A stretch of DNA of 64,000 nucleotides, taken from positions 8,253,698 through 8,317,697 of the forward strand of contig NC_081140.1 of the NCBI RefSeq assembly GCF_958295425.1, read 5' to 3'. Below are positions 60,227-64,000 of the stretch, piece after piece. The notes below the pieces were generated by a model. That model ran no database searches, was not told the origin of the DNA, and saw nothing but the letters and a program-made list of their open reading frames with translations. The position numbers and the translations under genes were made by a program. The stretch is from Solea solea. Lineage: Eukaryota > Chordata > Actinopteri > Pleuronectiformes > Soleidae. How positions within the stretch are numbered: the first letter of the stretch is position 1; the number at the start of each line of letters is the position of its first letter.

Positions 60227-62554
60227 AGACACACCAAGGCATGCAGGGAGTCACTCTGCAATGCCAATGAGTTTGCTAAGGAGCCTCTGTCACGGCCTGG
60301 AAAAGCCACATTGCGGAGGACAGACTGAATCCCGACTGTGTTGCATCAGCATCTCAGCGCCACGCTGAGAGAGGAGACTGTGTTTGCTGTCATGGCTGAA
60401 CACAACATGACTTCTCGCATTGACAGGAGAAACCAACAGGCAGAGAAAAGCAGGTTTATGGAAATAGATAAGAACATGTAAAGTATCAGTGGGAAGTCAG
60501 TGCATGTGTGCAGAAGTGATCCGCAAGTGCATACTGGCACTGAAGGTGACAGGGAAATAAACCTTCACAGACAAATGAAGTGTAGTTGTGAAGCTTAATA
60601 TGTCATGCTGTATATTAGTGTGGAGCCAGAACATCTTCAATATCATTCACAGAATGAATTAAGATTAATTTGAAAATGTAATTTCCACATGTTATATCTA
60701 CAACTGATGGGAGGTCAGAGGAGATATGAAGCAATGATGCAACAGCTGTCACCCTCCTATGACCTCAAGCCCGAACACAGTTGTTGACACGTTTTTCGAA
60801 TGAATGCCACCCCAGGTTATCGTATGACAAAGGTCACTATGTGACGGACACAGTGAACCATATGGCTGTCACTGAAAAGCGCTGGCCAAAGCACAAATGA
60901 TGCACAGCTGGCCATTTTCTAAATATGAAATTAAGTCGGGAATGACGTCTTTGTGACTTATGGAATCACGACATTTTGCAGTGAAGTTGAGGAGCTACTA
61001 CCTAATAAGTTTAGACGTAAGGGTAAACTCAAACAGGCACACAGAGAAAGGACAGAGATTTTCTTTAAAGCAAAACAAACACAATATTCTCACTATTATA
61101 CACTATTTTTTACTCAATATGAACATGGAGGCTTTGAATGGTCGACAGCTTTACTTTTCTGCAATCGACAATACTGACAAGAGCAACCTAACAGTAGCGT
61201 TATGTTAGAACTGCTCACATACCTCATGTAAAGATCTTAAAAGTTAATTTCACAATGAATTACATTTCTCTGGCTCATTTACAGTAAACTCAGGGGGGAC
61301 ACATTAACACCAGTGGGCAATAGAATAATATTCTAACTTGTTAGTCAGTGAGAAATGTTAAGATTAAGCCAGTGGAACATCTTATGAGGTCACCCTGAGA
61401 ACACTGTTAGACTTAGATTTTATTTAATAAGTTTTAATACATTTCTGACAAATAAATGCTTCCACCGTATCATTATGTGACCGTCACCTATATTTACTGC
61501 ATTCTTCAGGCTGAATTGCTGTGGTTGCAGTGGGAGGCTCATCTTCCCCTGCTCAATAACTGCTGCAGTACATTGTAATAAAAACACAGCTTCACTCGAA
61601 AGGAAAGCTGTGAACCAATAATAGCTCAAAAGCCTTTAATGCAGGCCGATCGATTAAAAACAACACCGTGCAGTATCCGTTGTATATAAGGGTAAACGGA
61701 GTGTTTCTTTCTGATTGCTTTGTGTAAAGCATGAAAACAGGGCACTGAGAATTTAATTTTGCCTTCATGTCTTGTAAATGTTAGTGATATCAATTGATTT
61801 TTTTTTTTGGGGGGGGCAGAAAATTACAGTTGTTATCACAGCAGAATAATAAATAATAGTCAAGACAAGCGAACTAAGAGAGCAGAATAACCAAAAGTAT
61901 AAGGGTTACAGAGCGAACATGAGTGCACGGGAGGCAGAAGCAGTAAAACAGATTGATTTAGCGAGTTGGACATGGCACGGAACTTCGCTTGGCATGAAAA
62001 GTGAAATCATTAGCACAGCATGTGGACATTCTGGGGGCTTCGTCAGCTCTCAGCCTAAGTTTGTAGTTTGGCCTTCCCTGTCCTTGGTCCATATTGGGAC
62101 ATTTTTATTTGTTTTATTTAATAGGAAATGTTTCACTATTACAACTATGACTGTGAAATTTATTTTTTCTTAAATGCAACTCATTGTATTTCATCATGTT
62201 TAATTACCAATTTACCAATTCTGCAGACATCCGAGACTACGTTACTGTGCGTTACAACGAGATCTTAGAAACACGAGGATTTCACCCAGAGATGCAGCTA
62301 CGTCACAGAAAGTGACATTGTGAAATTTGACCAATCAGTGGAGGCCTTTGTAGATCATATTTGTACGTATGCAGACTAGATAACGTACTGCATGAGTCTC
62401 CTTTGACTGTTCTGTTGTGCGTGAGAGAGAGACGTTTGTGCTTTTATCATTATTCATATGAAAAGACTTTCCTGCCCAGTTACAACAGTGTGCAGCTCAC
62501 ACGAAACAGTATATTTGTTTTAATCTACAGTAGTATCTAATAAAAACTAATGAT
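60226..62554. other. Unique non-coding stretch, no gene seen
   Basis: A T-run passing straight into a G-run (61799-61817) is the only striking composition. Short frames carry no recognised motif. Confidence 0.5.
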
Positions 62555-62636
62555 GGTAAGGTGTGTTGGAGCAAGGAAACATCTACAACATGCAGGACAG
62601 GAGTCCCAGAGGACCAGGATTGGGAAACACTGTTCT
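62555..62636 (+). mobile_element. MITE right-end fragment (GGACCAGGATTGGGAAACAC type)
   Basis: Contains 'AAGGTGTGTTGGAGCAAGGA', 'ACATCTACAACATGCAGGAC', then GAGGACCAGGATTGGGAAAC and ACTGTTCT. This is the right half of a common fish palindromic element in which GTGTGTTGGAGCAGGGAAAC and AAACATGCAGGACAGTGG precede the terminus. The left half (mirror image, ACACACCTGATTCA-like) is missing upstream. Confidence 0.65.
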
Positions 62637-62733
62637 AAAATGTTGTAATATAATTTTGTGGTGTGTGTTTTTCTTACATATTCTTAAAAAATATACTCTA
62701 GTTGGATTTGTTTTTATTTCTTTTGTACCACAG

Positions 62734-62883
62734 GGAAGGGACATCTATGGTACCTTCAAGGACCTTGAATTGGGAAATGTAACAAAAGGAAAACAAGTCA
62801 CTATAGGGTTGACTTTTTTAATTTCTAATGTAACCGAGTGCCCAGTAAAGGAGGATTCTGCAGTTAACAACATATGTAATCTG
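62734..62883 (+). CDS. Weak candidate coding exon, unrecognised product
   Basis: A pyrimidine-rich stretch ending in TTTTGTACCACAG precedes 50 codons without a stop, followed by GTAATA, which could serve as a donor. Read in phase 0 it begins 'GRDIYGTFKDLELGNVTKGK' and later has 'GLTFLISNVTECPVKED'. It contains two N-glycosylation sequons (NVT twice) and two cysteines, so an extracellular segment would be plausible. I do not recognise a family. The frame stays open into the MITE remnant upstream and for 14 codons past the donor, which weakens the case. Chance is the leading alternative. Confidence 0.15.
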
Positions 62884-63289
62884 GTAATAACTCTTACGAG
62901 TGTTTCTTGATTCCAAATCAAAGTCATGCAAAGACGGTAACTTTATAAACTTTAACATTTTTGCAACAAGACTGAGGTAATGCAATGTCTACATCAGGAG
63001 TTTCAGCTTCATTGGCTGGTTTCACACAGACAATGTGTTAGGGTCAGGGCAAAGCAAAGAACTGGGCAGAAGTGTTTACCTATGTAAAAAAAGTCTAAAC
63101 TGATTAAGATAAAGCAGCAGAATTACTGTGTGTTTTTAGCATCCTTCAGTAGACCTACAGCGTTATTTATTTATCTATTCCTTTAACTTTCTAAGTGACT
63201 GATCCACAGTCTTTTTCCTGAAGTTGAATTGCACTCCAGATTTTTAGTTGCATGTAGGACAAAAACACCTACGGCCCTTTTCCACGATG
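62884..63289. other. Unique non-coding stretch, no gene seen
   Basis: No further exon-like frame follows the candidate at 62734. Nothing else recognised. Confidence 0.5.
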
Positions 63290-63842
63290 GTCCCAGCTCG
63301 CCTCGACTCGTCACAGCACGGCATGGCACAGGTTATCCACAACAAAAATGGTACCGAGTCATCACTGCATGGCTGCATGAAACTGCCGGGACTTCGTTTT
63401 ACACACGACACACACAAACGTGTGATTAGTGACTTATAAAGCAGTGGTTTTCAGTGTAACTGTATCATTAGAATCAGTTAATTAAAACTGTTTGTTCAGT
63501 ACTTCCTCCTTGACTCCGTCTGACACAGTCACAGGACTGAAATTCACTTGCAGGGTTTGTGATGCTGCTCGCCGTTCATGCTCAGCAGTGCTGTTGCTAA
63601 ATACACCTCCACTGTTAAATATTGAGATTTTAGACATTTCTCTGGTAGTTGTTGGAGATTAACCCTCGTTTTTAGGATTCTTAGGTCTTTTTAACTGATC
63701 TACAGTTTGGCATTTTTTGGCTTGTTCTTGTGTCTCTTCCTGTGACCAATCAGTGGCCAGCAGTCACTAAAAAAAGTACCTGGTACCAGGTACTATGCTA
63801 GTGGAAACGCAGCTTAACCGTGCCGAGTCGAGTCAAGCCGCT
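63290..63842. mobile_element. MITE with CGAGTCGAG-rich inverted ends
   Basis: The left end has CTCGCCTCGACTCG, AGCACGGCATGGCAC, ATGGTACC. The right end, read on the minus strand, has CGGCTTGACTCGACTCGGCA, GTTTCCACTAGCATAGTACC and TGGTACC. Together they form inverted repeats of about 55 bases. Near the right end the block CCAATCAGTGGCC then GTGGAAACGCAGC has the same layout as the right part of the 33182-33964 element (CCAATCAGCTGACC then AATGGAAAC). This suggests a shared superfamily. No transposase frame is seen. Confidence 0.7.

Positions 63843-63845
<3 letters not shown>

Positions 63846-63885
<40 letters not shown>
63846..63885. repeat. (TC)n microsatellite
   Basis: About 19 units with one TTTC interruption, starting three bases after the MITE end. 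Confidence 0.95.
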
Positions 63886-63968
63886 TCCAAAATGTCAAAT
63901 AAAGGTCGACCCTTAATTAATCATGATTAATGTTGAAAACCCGAATTAAAACTTCTCCAACAGCACCA

Positions 63969-63990
63969 CCCACACACACACACACACACA
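63969..63990. repeat. (CA)n microsatellite at the window edge
   Basis: Eleven CA units close to the end of the window. Confidence 0.93.
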
Positions 63991-64000
63991 CTATGGGATA

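Overview
This is vertebrate nuclear DNA, almost certainly from a ray-finned fish and probably a percomorph teleost. It is AT-rich, full of dinucleotide and tetranucleotide microsatellites, and carries short dispersed elements whose wording is typical of teleost genomes: tRNA-headed SINEs with the 'TCCTCCCACAGTCCAAA' core and an ATGGATGG tail, several families of miniature inverted-repeat transposons (MITEs), and decayed RTE-like LINE pieces. No bacterial, organellar or viral gene organisation is visible.

I find no convincing protein-coding gene, tRNA, rRNA or known microRNA. The longest open frames are explained by repeats: 202 codons inside CA/GT tracts near 19 kb, 192 codons antisense to a LINE at 44 kb, 170 codons inside a MITE at 33 kb. 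One 150-bp stretch at 62734-62883 has a plausible splice acceptor and an open frame, and is listed as a weak candidate exon. The window is best read as a gene desert or the inside of a very large intron.

Layout. 0-10 kb: unique sequence, one (GT)n-anchored repeat, a telomere-like patch and four SINE pieces. 10-22 kb: mostly unique, with a (TCTA)22 tract, a LINE-like 3' end, opposed CA and GT tracts and an AT-cored palindrome. 22-28 kb: two copies of a TAA-flanked MITE, a SINE nested inside another MITE, and one near-complete SINE. 30-39 kb: GT-anchored repeat, a 0.78-kb MITE, a LINE 3' end, a SINE and a TTAA-flanked MITE with very long terminal inverted repeats. 39-49 kb: a long AT tract, a duplicated 31-mer, another GT-anchored repeat, an antisense LINE fragment with a WFGHVQR motif, and three further DNA-element remnants. 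51-52 kb: a second TTAA-flanked MITE with an extra outward-facing end. 53-64 kb: long GA and AT tracts, paired hairpins, the fourth GT-anchored repeat and two more MITEs.

There is no gene network to describe. What the window does show is transposon history: nested insertions, internally deleted derivatives, repeat-seeded microsatellites and several strong foldback sequences. I saw no evidence of a novel functional system. Family names are recalled from knowledge of fish repeats and were not checked against a database.
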